Positions 42,699 to 53,202 of a stretch of DNA of 64,000 nucleotides are shown in pieces. Within the stretch, counting starts at the first letter, position 1, and every line of letters begins with the position of its first letter. This DNA comes from Acidobacteria bacterium Mor1. Its GTDB lineage: Bacteria > Acidobacteriota > Polarisedimenticolia > Polarisedimenticolales > Polarisedimenticolaceae. Where the stretch lies: contig CP011806.1 in the NCBI GenBank assembly GCA_001664505.1, positions 103,642 to 167,641 on the forward strand, given 5' to 3'. The notes beneath the pieces are model-generated. The model did no database searches. It was not told the DNA's origin and worked only from the letters and a program-made list of their open reading frames with translations. The position numbers and the translations under genes are program-made.

Positions 42699-45600
42699 CT
42701 ACTGGCAGACGTCGATCAGGTTCTGCGGTATCGGGCAGGTTGCGTTGGCCGCGTCCTCGGGACGTTCGCTGCCGTCGCCGGCCTGTCCGTAGGAGCCCTC
42801 CTCGCTGCCGTTGTGGGCCACCACGATGAAGAACATCGACTGGGGCGCGCCCGAGGCATCCCAGGCATGGACGCCGCTGGTGTCCAGGCCGCACTCCTGG
42901 CCGCTCCAGGCGTAGCTCTGGAGGTCGGCGCGGGTCAGCGGTGCGTACTCGATGGTGTGGCCGGCGGCCTGGCAGGGGACGCCGTAGCTCAACGTCAGGG
43001 TGTCGGTCAGCGGGTCGTAGCCGGTCACCGTCAGCTGCACGCCGACGCCTGCCTCGCCGGGCACGGCGCCGCCGCCGGTGGCGCCGCAGACGGCCATCGA
43101 ACCGAGGTCACTCTCGACGAAGTCGGCGGGAACACCATTACCCGCCGACAGGCCCACGATGGAGTCCGCGGAGGCGGTGGCCAGAGTGGTGATGGCGATG
43201 GTGCCGTCGAAGAACATCTCGATCTGGAAGCTGTTCTGGTTCGAGGTGCTGTACTCGGGCACGTTCTCCCAGGTGACCGCAACGCGGTCGGCAAGCTGCC
43301 GCCAGCTGACCGTGCCGCCGCTGGACGGGTTGAGGTCGTCGAACAGTCCGGAGATCCGGGGCAGTCGGAAGTGATCCTCGAGGGTCTCGGTGTAGTCGGT
43401 GTCCCCGGTGGTGAAGGTGATGAAGCCGTTGCTCCCGATGTAGAACTCGGAGTAGCTGGTGCCGTAGAGCGAGACCGTCGCCCCGGTCAGGGTCACCAGA
43501 CTCGAGGCGTCATCGCCCAGGCTGACCGTCGTGCCGCCCGCCGGATCGGTGGGGAAGGCCGCCGCCGCGGTGGTGCAGCCTGCGTAGAATTCGCCGGAGC
43601 CGTTGGGGGTGAACGTCTGGGTGATGCCGTCGGTGTCCTGATCGCCGGTGAAGGACTCGGTGAATGAGTCGGCCACGTCGGGGGTGGTGAAGCGGTAGCA
43701 GAGCCCGCCGCTGTCGTCGGTGCTGGCGTTGCCCACCGTATCCACGGCGTCGACCGCGTAGTAGTAGTCGGTGTTCTCCTGGAGGCCCGTGATCAGCACG
43801 CTGTGAGCGGTCTCGAAGCGGGCGTTGCCTGCGGTGCCGTCGAGGTTGCTGCAGGTGGTGCCGTAGCGCACGGTGCCCCGGGCCGCCTCGTCGGTGTCGA
43901 AGGTGATCGTCGCCCGGCGAGCCGAGACATCCGGCGCCTGGACGTTGGAGATCAGCGGAGAGGAGCAGTCGACGCTGCCGTTGGCGGTCTTGAGCAGGTC
44001 GATCCCGCCCATGCCGTCGTCGGCATCCAGGTATTCGGCGGTCAACAGGTCGCCCTCGGCGACGCCGACGATGCCGACGTCGTCGAACTCGCTGACCGGC
44101 ACGGTCCCGACGAAGGTTCCGCTGGCCGGGTTGGTCTCGGTCAGCACCACCGCCTCGCCCGACGGGTCGGTCGTGGAGAAGACCTGGACCGACACGGTAT
44201 CGAGCACGGCGTCATCCAGGTTGGGGTCGCAGTCGACCACCCGGATCGTCGCCGTGTCCTCGCAGGCGTGCGCCGGCGGGGTAAAGGAGATGCTGGCGTC
44301 GGAGGTGCAGTCAATGATCAGGCCGCCGCTGGTCACCAGTGCGAAGTCCGCATCGAGCTCCGGTGTTTCCACGTGGCTGTCCTGCACGATCTCGCTGGCG
44401 ATGACCTCGACGACCCACATACCCGCCTCGGGGTTCTGGACGAAGATGTTCTCGACGGTGTCGATGGTGTCGGCGCTCCCGCCGGGGAGCGACCAGTTGC
44501 CGTCCCGCAGGCCGACGTTGCCCCACCAGACCGTGCCGCCGGGGGCGGTGGCCTTGAGGGTCAGGTCGTTGATCCGGTGCAGCGCCGCTGCCGGGTTACC
44601 GGCGGGGTCGGCGTAGGTCATGGTGATCCGCAGCGCGGGTTCGCCGGCCTCGACGAAGGTGTTGAACTGGGCGGTCTCGGTGTTGGTCAGCAGCACGCTC
44701 TCGTCGAGGATCGAGAGGTTGTCCCGAAGGTCGTAGAGGTTCTTGACGTTGGGCACGCCCCAGCCCTGGTGGACCCGGGTCATGTCGTGGTCGGGGCCGG
44801 TGAAGGGGTACTGGATCGCGGTGTTGATCATCACCGCCTTGGCGGTGGTCATGTGGGGCCGGTTGTCGAACACCGTGGCGCCGGGGGTGACCTCGTTACC
44901 GAAGATGCCGTCGGACCACATCTGGAAGAACAGGCCGAAGTGACCGCAGATCGAGGGGGTCGCGCCGCTGGTGCCGCCGAACTCCCCGTAGCCGCTGCCG
45001 GTGGTGTAGGTCGTGTAGGTGTCGTCGTAGTAGAAGCTCAGGTCCGGCTTGATCCGGCCGTCGGCGGCGGGGCCGATGCTGCCGGTCTCACACCAGCAGT
45101 CGTCACTTTGATCCGCTGTGTTGTAGTGCTCGAAGGCGCCGCCGGAAACGACGTTCTTGGCCCAGGCCTGGGGACGCGAGTCCTGGTTGCCCGCGTTGGA
45201 CTGGGACTGGCAGTGCAGCACGTCGTGGTCGAACAGGATCGTGTCGTGCTCGGCGGAGATGGTGGTGTAGTCGAAGGTGCGGCTGTCGCCGACGCTGGCG
45301 GTCTGGAAGACGGCGAAGTAGGGCGCCTGTTTGAGCTCGGCGGTGTGGTCGTAGCGGGTGCCGCCGGAGATGCCGATGTTGTTGTGGTCGGCGGCGATCG
45401 GCTGGCCGTCGGGCATCAGGCCCAGAGCCTGGGCGTCGCCGGTACCGTCACCGAAGAGGATGCCGAGGCAGGCCGTGCCGTGGCTGGCGTTGCCCACGGT
45501 GCCGCCATGCTCGAGCGGCGGCCGGGAGGCGAAGTCCGGGTGGGCCACGTTGAAGCCGCTGTCGAAGGACTCGCCGCGAACACCGGCGCCGGTGTAGCCG

Positions 45601-46484
45601 GCGACGGTGTCGAGTTCGACGGCGCCCCCCTGGGCCCGCACCAGATCCATGTCCTGTTCCATGGGACGCCAACGGTCGATGTAGGCGATCTCGTCCCACT
45701 GGGCGACCTCGAGCAGTTGCTCGGGAGTCAGGGTTGCTTCCATCAGGAACTTGCCTGCATGGTCCCGTTCGAGGATGCCGCCGATGCTCTTGATCCGTTC
45801 GCCGAGTTGCCGCTTGAGTCCGCGGTCGTGATCGAACAGCAGGATGTTGAACTTGAGTTGCTCGAACTGTTCGGCCAGGGTCGCGGCGTCGGCGCGAAAG
45901 GGGGCCTCGAGGCGATACGCCGGGTGGTAGGCGCCGACCCAACGCACGAAATCGAGTTGAGCGACCTGGGCCGCGAGGGCCGGAGGCATCTCGACGATAT
46001 GGGCGTGGTGCGGCAGGAAGCCGCGGACCGACGCGCCGAGACCGTTCAATGCGTTCCGGTAGTCTTCAAGGGGCTGGGTCACGAACTGCACGATGTGCAG
46101 CCGGGAGGCGTTGCGGGCGCGCAGCGCCGGAATGACGTCAGGCTCTTCCCGGCCGGGGCTCCAGGACCCGTAGGTAAGCCGCAGGTCGTAGGAGGTCGCC
46201 CGGGCGTTTCCGACCGGCGCACCGCCGAGACCGAGGGCGTAGTAGGGGACCGAGTCGCCGGAGGCGTCGGTCTCGTTCCAGACGACCACCGTCGAGGTCC
46301 CGCCGGGGACGGCGATCAGCCGGGCGCCGGCGAGGGCGTTGCCTGTGCGGTGGAAGGGCTCGCCGTCGAGGCGCAGGGTCACGCCGGAATCGTCCCGCTC
46401 GACGCTCAGTCGCGGCGTTTCGGGCGCGGCCAAGGCGCACGTCAAGAAAAAGGCGCAAAGCCCCATCGCAAGCCAGGTCTTCAT
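42699..46484 (-). CDS. Secreted S8 (subtilisin-like) serine peptidase, paralogue of the 20956 gene
   Basis: 1261 residues from the ATG at 46484 (a G-rich ribosome binding site eight bases upstream; the ATG at 46523 has none). A signal peptide ending 'CALAAPE' and a ~280-residue prodomain precede the catalytic domain with Asp308 ('SFDSGFN'), His335 ('SHGT') and Ser506 ('GGTSGATPS'). A jelly-roll C-domain (~595-718), a Calx-beta-like/Ig-like region (~725-840), an FN3 domain (~845-945), a further beta domain and a Cys-containing tail ending 'GSYGQAGDGSER' follow. Prodomain, catalytic and C-domain align closely in order and motifs with the peptidase at 20956-24747, while the middle domains differ. 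Role: extracellular proteolysis. Confidence 0.93.
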   Translation of the reverse strand: MKTWLAMGLCAFFLTCALAAPETPRLSVERDDSGVTLRLDGEPFHRTGNALAGARLIAVPGGTSTVVVWNETDASGDSVPYYALGLGGAPVGNARATSYDLRLTYGSWSPGREEPDVIPALRARNASRLHIVQFVTQPLEDYRNALNGLGASVRGFLPHHAHIVEMPPALAAQVAQLDFVRWVGAYHPAYRLEAPFRADAATLAEQFEQLKFNILLFDHDRGLKRQLGERIKSIGGILERDHAGKFLMEATLTPEQLLEVAQWDEIAYIDRWRPMEQDMDLVRAQGGAVELDTVAGYTGAGVRGESFDSGFNVAHPDFASRPPLEHGGTVGNASHGTACLGILFGDGTGDAQALGLMPDGQPIAADHNNIGISGGTRYDHTAELKQAPYFAVFQTASVGDSRTFDYTTISAEHDTILFDHDVLHCQSQSNAGNQDSRPQAWAKNVVSGGAFEHYNTADQSDDCWCETGSIGPAADGRIKPDLSFYYDDTYTTYTTGSGYGEFGGTSGATPSICGHFGLFFQMWSDGIFGNEVTPGATVFDNRPHMTTAKAVMINTAIQYPFTGPDHDMTRVHQGWGVPNVKNLYDLRDNLSILDESVLLTNTETAQFNTFVEAGEPALRITMTYADPAGNPAAALHRINDLTLKATAPGGTVWWGNVGLRDGNWSLPGGSADTIDTVENIFVQNPEAGMWVVEVIASEIVQDSHVETPELDADFALVTSGGLIIDCTSDASISFTPPAHACEDTATIRVVDCDPNLDDAVLDTVSVQVFSTTDPSGEAVVLTETNPASGTFVGTVPVSEFDDVGIVGVAEGDLLTAEYLDADDGMGGIDLLKTANGSVDCSSPLISNVQAPDVSARRATITFDTDEAARGTVRYGTTCSNLDGTAGNARFETAHSVLITGLQENTDYYYAVDAVDTVGNASTDDSGGLCYRFTTPDVADSFTESFTGDQDTDGITQTFTPNGSGEFYAGCTTAAAAFPTDPAGGTTVSLGDDASSLVTLTGATVSLYGTSYSEFYIGSNGFITFTTGDTDYTETLEDHFRLPRISGLFDDLNPSSGGTVSWRQLADRVAVTWENVPEYSTSNQNSFQIEMFFDGTIAITTLATASADSIVGLSAGNGVPADFVESDLGSMAVCGATGGGAVPGEAGVGVQLTVTGYDPLTDTLTLSYGVPCQAAGHTIEYAPLTRADLQSYAWSGQECGLDTSGVHAWDASGAPQSMFFIVVAHNGSEEGSYGQAGDGSERPEDAANATCPIPQNLIDVCQ

Positions 46485-46604
46485 GTCGGATGCCCCCCTG
46501 AGGAATCGGTGCAGGACGTTCATACGTCGCTATGGCGAAAAAACAATCGCCGGGCGGGATTCTCGCCGGGTTTGGGGGCAAAAGTCCAGGATTCGGCGCG
46601 TGGG

Positions 46605-48530
46605 TCAGCCGCCGGACTTGGCCGGGAAACAGCCCAGGATCCACTCGGCGAGGGCTGCCGGGTCCGGATCCTCGGGTTCGCCGGGCCAGCCGACCCGCCG
46701 CACGGGAAGGGGAGCCAGGGCCTCGATCCGCGCCTCCCAATCCTGATCCAGCCCGACCCCCGGCGGCACCGAATCCGAGGCGATACGCGGAGATAGGGCC
46801 AGCACTTCACGCCAGGAGCCGAGGCCACCTCGCAACACCAGGCCGCAGGCCCCGTCGGGCATGCGCCGGGCGATGTCGAGAGCCGCCAGCGCCGGGAACG
46901 GGTCGGCGGCAGGGCAGGACACTCCCCGCGGGCGGGGTTGTTCCGGCGCAGGGAACGCCGGCGAGAGCCCGCTGTCCCCCCAGAGAACGCAGGGGCTGCG
47001 TCGGCCGTGGAAGCGCACCATCGGGATCAACTCGTCGACCACATTGCTGAACGGGTGCATCCCGCGCATCCGTTCGGCAGCGGTCCAGAGCGCCGCCTGA
47101 CTGAGCCGGCCCCGGCGGTCCTGCTCGGTTCCCCGGTCGCTCCGCCCTGCCGGTTCGAGGAAGTGCAGCTGGACACCCGCCTTGCGCAGCCTCTTCACGG
47201 TCTGTTCATGGAGGCGCCGCCACGCCGCGGGCCGCACCCGGGTCAGCACCACGACTCGCGGCGGCTCGGTATGGCGCTTCGGCGGCGGCGACCCATGCCG
47301 CGGTGCCGCCTGATAGGGCTGGGAGCCGAGGCGTGGCGAGAGCGCCTGGGCCAGGCTGCCCAGGTCGGCGCCGCCTGCACTCTCCAGGGCTTCTGGGGCA
47401 TGCACCGGATCGTCGGAGGTCACCTGCGGTGGTGCAGGCAGGTCCAGGAAACGGGCCAGTTCCGGGTACAGCGCCTCCCGGTGGAATGCGCCGACGTGGA
47501 CACAATGGCTGTTCCGCGGTGGAGAACCGGAGATGTGCCCCTTGCCGCTGACGGCGGCGAGTTGATCGGTGCCGCCGTACCAGTCGTAGACCCGCTGCAG
47601 GGCGGACCACAGCCGTTCCTTGTCGGGCCGCCAGGTGAACTCCTGCGCTACCAGCAACCGCCGCGGGGCCATGGCGCCGAGCAGAACCCAGGGGACGAAG
47701 CCGTCGCGAGAGGCGTTGGGCGGACAACGGGAGCCATCCGGATCGGAGACGAACCGGTGGCCGGAGATATTGAACGGCACGAGGCAGGAGACCCGGGGAT
47801 CGATGGCTCCCAGCATTGCCGCCAGATCGCCCCCTCCGGCCACGGCGCCGATCACCGCGATGCGGCTGGAGTCCACCGAGGGGTCGTCGTCCAGCAGATC
47901 GAGACCGGCGGCCAGATCGCCGACCATCCAGCCGGCCAGGCTCTCGTCGACCAGGTCCAGGGCCATGCCGTGAAGGTGGCGGAAATAGTAGTCCTGCCGT
48001 TCGGGGCGATAGCTCGTGTCTCCCGGCGTGGTGCCGTCGAAGGGATGCTGGCGCCGTTCGCCGTGGCCTCCGAGGTCGGGAATCAGCACCGTGCAACCGC
48101 TGCGGGCCAGTTCGTGGCCGAGGGCCTGGAGCTCTCCATGTTCCTTGGGGGTGTGATGGCTGTGCGCCACGAGAACACCGGGACCAACCGCCGCTGTTGC
48201 GGGCCGGTACCGGTTCGCGGTCACCCTCAGGCCGAAGCGCCCGGCATAGTGACCGCAGTCGATGCGCACGTCTCCGGAGTCGACGGTCCGCACGAGGCGC
48301 CAATCCCGATCGGCGGAGGCGGGCAGCCGCAGCATGGCGCGCAAGGCGTCGAGGCGCTCGGTCCGGAATGCTTCCCAGTCCTCGCGTCGTTTGAGCCGGT
48401 AAAGCGCCCGGCGATCCTGGTCCGCCCGGCGGTCCAGGTCCTGGCGGACCGCCACGAGCCGGCTCATGGTTTCCCGGTAGAGCAGGCGTTGGCGGAGCGG
48501 TCGGAGCACTCGGCGACGAAGCCATCCCAT
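46605..48530 (-). CDS. Alpha/beta-hydrolase-fold protein with degenerate nucleophile elbow
   Basis: 641 residues from the ATG at 48530. After a basic helical N-terminus (~1-60) comes an acetylxylan-esterase-like alpha/beta hydrolase domain (~70-400) with 'VLVAHSHHT' and 'VLIPDLGGHGERR'. At the expected nucleophile elbow the sequence is 'VIGAVAGGGD' where the family has G-x-S-x-G, so the catalytic Ser is replaced by Val. The second half (~430-641) looks like a further degenerate Rossmann-like unit ('CVLWGDSGL'). The domain order suggests an esterase ancestor; whether it is an active enzyme is doubtful. A six-T run lies in the ~120-base gap behind its stop, without a good stem. Confidence 0.75.
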   Translation of the reverse strand: MGWLRRRVLRPLRQRLLYRETMSRLVAVRQDLDRRADQDRRALYRLKRREDWEAFRTERLDALRAMLRLPASADRDWRLVRTVDSGDVRIDCGHYAGRFGLRVTANRYRPATAAVGPGVLVAHSHHTPKEHGELQALGHELARSGCTVLIPDLGGHGERRQHPFDGTTPGDTSYRPERQDYYFRHLHGMALDLVDESLAGWMVGDLAAGLDLLDDDPSVDSSRIAVIGAVAGGGDLAAMLGAIDPRVSCLVPFNISGHRFVSDPDGSRCPPNASRDGFVPWVLLGAMAPRRLLVAQEFTWRPDKERLWSALQRVYDWYGGTDQLAAVSGKGHISGSPPRNSHCVHVGAFHREALYPELARFLDLPAPPQVTSDDPVHAPEALESAGGADLGSLAQALSPRLGSQPYQAAPRHGSPPPKRHTEPPRVVVLTRVRPAAWRRLHEQTVKRLRKAGVQLHFLEPAGRSDRGTEQDRRGRLSQAALWTAAERMRGMHPFSNVVDELIPMVRFHGRRSPCVLWGDSGLSPAFPAPEQPRPRGVSCPAADPFPALAALDIARRMPDGACGLVLRGGLGSWREVLALSPRIASDSVPPGVGLDQDWEARIEALAPLPVRRVGWPGEPEDPDPAALAEWILGCFPAKSGG

Positions 48531-48607
48531 TGACGTTACCTTAACCGATGTTCGTTGGTTCGTGGCGCCTATTGACATGAAGATGGGCAGCAGGCATCGT
48601 CCGCGCC

Positions 48608-49119
48608 ATGGAGTTCCCACCGATTCCGAGTTGGGAGGCGGCCCACCCGCTGGTGGTGCACTTTCCGATCGCGCTGCTGCTCGTCGTGCCGTTGTTCGCG
48701 GTCGCCGGGCTGGTCCACCGGGAGTCGGGGCGCGGGTTCAGGCTCACCGCGCTGATCTTGATGGCCCTGGGAACCTGCGCCGCGACCCTGGCGGTCAGTT
48801 CCGGAGAGGCCGCGGAGACCTTCGCCCGCGGGGCCAGTGGGACCAGCCGGGTGATGCATCAGCACGAGGAGCAGGCCCTTGCGGTGCGCGCTTACTTCGT
48901 GTTGTTGACCGTGGGCTACGCGCTACTGCTGGCGGTGGAGAAGCGCCGTCCCGAGAGCTTCAAGCCGCCGGTTCGATTCGGACTGTTCGGCATCCACCTG
49001 GCGCTCTATCTGGTGGCCTGTCTGACGCTGGTCAACGCCGCCCATCTGGGTGGGCGGCTGGTCCACGAATTCGGTGTGCGGGCTGTGGAGCCGGGCGCGA
49101 TCGCCGCACCGGACTCCGA

Positions 49120-49123
<4 letters not shown>
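48608..49123 (+). CDS. DUF2231 family membrane protein
   Basis: 171 residues with four membrane helices. The family signature '[14 protein letters not shown]' opens the protein, and a conserved 'HEFGVRA' closes it. Conserved His residues at helix ends suggest heme or metal binding, but the role is unknown. A TTGACA at 48572 may be its -35. No ribosome binding site is obvious. Its stop overlaps the glnS stop tail to tail by four bases. Confidence 0.85.
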
Positions 49124-50841
<1,718 letters not shown>

Positions 50842-50975
50842 GATCGCTCACCGCCGGCGGGAGGGCATCCCGGCCGGATCTTGCCAATGAAGCCGCGACT
50901 ATAGCAATCGGCGTCGGCGGGGACCATGCCGCCCAGGCTTGGCGGACACCGCGAGCCATCGTCCGGTACGGAGGA

Positions 50976-52148
50976 TCAGGGGCGGTAGACGTACACCCCG
51001 GGACCTTCCGGCCCATCCCCGGCCCAGGTGAACAGGTAGCCGCTCTGGCCCGGCTGGGCCGCGAAGTCGAAGCCGGTTCCGAAGCCCGCCCCTGACGGTA
51101 GGGGCGTGTCGATGGGGCCACGCAGGACTTCTCCATCGGGGGTCAACTCGTAGAACACGACGACGGACTCTCCCGGGGCCGGGGACAGTCGGCGGGCCAT
51201 CATCCCGAGGCTGGACCCGTCGGTTTCGACTCCGACGACTCGCAGGGGGGATGCGTCCAGGATCAGTTCGCGGCGATCGACCACGGTGCGATCGCCGGCC
51301 CGCCGAGTGGCCAGCCACAGGCGCCAGTCGCCTCCGACGGTCGTGTTGTACAGGATGCGCTGCCGCCGGTCGACGGTCGCTGCGAAGGGGATGTTGGGGC
51401 GCTCCTCGATCGGCGAGACGATCGCTTCCGAGGGAACGGGTACTCCCTGGGCGTCGAGATCTGCGATCAGAATGCCGTTGCCCAGGCCGGACAGGCTGTC
51501 GAGCCATGTGACGACGAATCCGTTGCCGGAAGGCGTGATCGATCCGATGCGCACGTCACCGAAAAGACCCAGCAGGGAACGGTCGATGCGTTTCGGCGCG
51601 ATGACGCGCCAGTTGCTGGTCAACTCGCCGTCGTCGGACTGAACTGCGGCACCCCAGGCGTAGGCGGGGCTGAAGCCTCCTGTATCTCCGTGGGCGAGGG
51701 CCAACACGCCGTCCCGGTATGCCGGCATGAAGGCTGCGGTTCCATCGGGACTCGCCTGGACCGGGACCGCAGGTCCCGAGGCTTCGCCGGAGGGTCCCAG
51801 TGGAGTCATCGAGAAGGCCCTGAAATCGTGGGCGGTGAGCAAGAACCCGGACTCGACGGTGAACAGGTTGATCCGCGGGCGACGAGACAGGCCTTGCAAG
51901 GGCACGTCGACCGCCTCTGCGATGGGCTGCAACGCCTCGTCGAGCTTCAGGGTCTGACACGTCCGGTTGCTGAAGTCGTCGCAGATCGCCAGCAGGATCC
52001 CACCGGTGCCGGCCGCCAGCGACAGGGTCGTCGCGTCATCGTCGACATCGGGCAGGACCCGGACGGTCTGAGCGCCGACGTTCCCGGCGCCGAGCAGCAG
52101 CAGGAGGACGATTCCGCACAGGAGTCGGCAGGCGGTTCGGTTGCTCAC
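50976..52148 (-). CDS. Exported protein of unknown function, possible beta-propeller
   Basis: 390 residues from a GTG at 52148 (GGGGGA upstream), with a clear signal peptide ('LLLLLGAGNVGAQ'). The mature part has repeated ~40-residue beta-strand blocks with Asp/Gly turns, each ending in a 'F/Y-x-V-x-W/L' type segment, compatible with a six- or seven-bladed propeller. No catalytic motif or known family is recognised. It sits downstream of the VOC gene and upstream of glnS on the same strand, with gaps of 129 and 134 bases. Confidence 0.7.
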   Translation of the reverse strand: MSNRTACRLLCGIVLLLLLGAGNVGAQTVRVLPDVDDDATTLSLAAGTGGILLAICDDFSNRTCQTLKLDEALQPIAEAVDVPLQGLSRRPRINLFTVESGFLLTAHDFRAFSMTPLGPSGEASGPAVPVQASPDGTAAFMPAYRDGVLALAHGDTGGFSPAYAWGAAVQSDDGELTSNWRVIAPKRIDRSLLGLFGDVRIGSITPSGNGFVVTWLDSLSGLGNGILIADLDAQGVPVPSEAIVSPIEERPNIPFAATVDRRQRILYNTTVGGDWRLWLATRRAGDRTVVDRRELILDASPLRVVGVETDGSSLGMMARRLSPAPGESVVVFYELTPDGEVLRGPIDTPLPSGAGFGTGFDFAAQPGQSGYLFTWAGDGPEGPGVYVYRP

Positions 52149-52277
52149 GATGTTCCCCCGGTCGGTGGCGCCCGCTGGTCGCGGCGGGCGGCGTGACCGG
52201 AGCCTACGTCGAGAACGCCGAGGGCACCATGCTTTTTCGCCTGCTCGTCGTCTGCTTTTATTGGGGTGGGCCGTGAT

Positions 52278-52718
52278 TCAGCCCTGGCTCATGGCGTCCC
52301 AGCGGCGCTGCATTTCCTCGGGCTCGACCTTCTCGATGGTGTGTCCGATCAGCCAACGATGGCCGAAGGGGTCGTACACGCTGCCTCCGCGTTCCCCGTA
52401 GAAATGGTCCTGGGGTTCCATCTCGAGAGTGGCGCCGCACTTGACCGCATGATCGATCAGCGCATCGGCGTCATCTACGTGAAGGTGAATCGTTACCGCG
52501 GTGCCGCCCAGGGTCTTGGCCGAGCGGAGGTTGTACTCCGGGTACTCGTCGGCAAGCATCACCACCGTGCCTCCCAGATCGAGTTCGGCATGACCGATCC
52601 GGCCGTCGGGCCCGTTGAGCCGGAAGCGCTCCTTGGCGCCGAAGGCCTTGACGTAGAAATCGACGGCGGCTGCGGCGTCGTGGACGCTCAGATAGGCAAA
52701 GACCTCGTGGACTTTCAT
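52278..52718 (-). CDS. VOC family protein (glyoxalase/PhnB-like)
   Basis: 146 residues from the ATG at 52718 with GGAGGAAACG directly before it; upstream in-frame ATGs lack this site. One VOC domain with two beta-alpha-beta-beta-beta modules: 'AAAVDFYVKAFGAKERFRL' and 'SVYDPFGHRWLIGHTIE'. These small VOC proteins include PhnB-like proteins and glyoxalase relatives; substrate cannot be told from sequence. It stands between a small membrane protein and the exported protein at 50976. Confidence 0.88.
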   Translation of the reverse strand: MKVHEVFAYLSVHDAAAAVDFYVKAFGAKERFRLNGPDGRIGHAELDLGGTVVMLADEYPEYNLRSAKTLGGTAVTIHLHVDDADALIDHAVKCGATLEMEPQDHFYGERGGSVYDPFGHRWLIGHTIEKVEPEEMQRRWDAMSQG

Positions 52719-52782
52719 CGTTTCCTCCATGGGAACGGTTGCAGGCCCAATGTACCCGCAAAACAGCTCTCCACCTGAACGC

Positions 52783-53202
52783 TCAGCCGCGGGTCGCGTC
52801 GGAGAGGCCGCGGAGGGCCAGCACGAGACAGGAGATGCTGCTGGCGAGGAAGATTCCCTTCGCCAGCAGGACCCACATCGAGGGAACCACGCCGGGGTCT
52901 CCGGAGCCTCGCAGCTCGGCATCGAGCTGTGCCATGAAACTGAGCGTCAGGGCGCCGACGCAGATTCCCCAGGCAGCGATCAACGTTCCGCTGCGCGGGA
53001 CTCGCAAGACCCGCCACCCGGCGGCGATCAGCAGAGCACCCAGTACGTAGTCGTCCAGCCAGTGATGGAGCCGGGTGGGATCCAAGAGATGATTAGAGCG
53101 GCGCACCGTTTCAGCCAGCGGGAGCAAGGTGCCGCCGGCAATCGCACTCCAGGCAGAGACCCGGCCGGCCTTCGAGATCGAAGGTCGCCCCAAGGAAGCC
53201 AT
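52783..53202 (-). CDS. Small membrane protein translationally coupled to gltX
   Basis: 139 residues. Its ATG at 53202 overlaps the gltX stop as TGATG. Four hydrophobic segments are predicted (~15-35, 50-70, 74-94, 107-130). I recognise no family. The frame continues upstream inside gltX antisense to nothing meaningful, so the overlapping ATG is the best start. It is probably read only with gltX. Confidence 0.7.
   Translation of the reverse strand: MASLGRPSISKAGRVSAWSAIAGGTLLPLAETVRRSNHLLDPTRLHHWLDDYVLGALLIAAGWRVLRVPRSGTLIAAWGICVGALTLSFMAQLDAELRGSGDPGVVPSMWVLLAKGIFLASSISCLVLALRGLSDATRG

Noticed and set aside
46485..46604. A terminator for the hydrolase gene with the six-T run
   Set aside because: The T-run is present, but the preceding stem is only about four pairs with mismatches.
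43803..46796. A 997-residue open frame on the plus strand
   Set aside because: Antisense to the second subtilisin; Val/Gly/Asp-rich shadow with no start signal.
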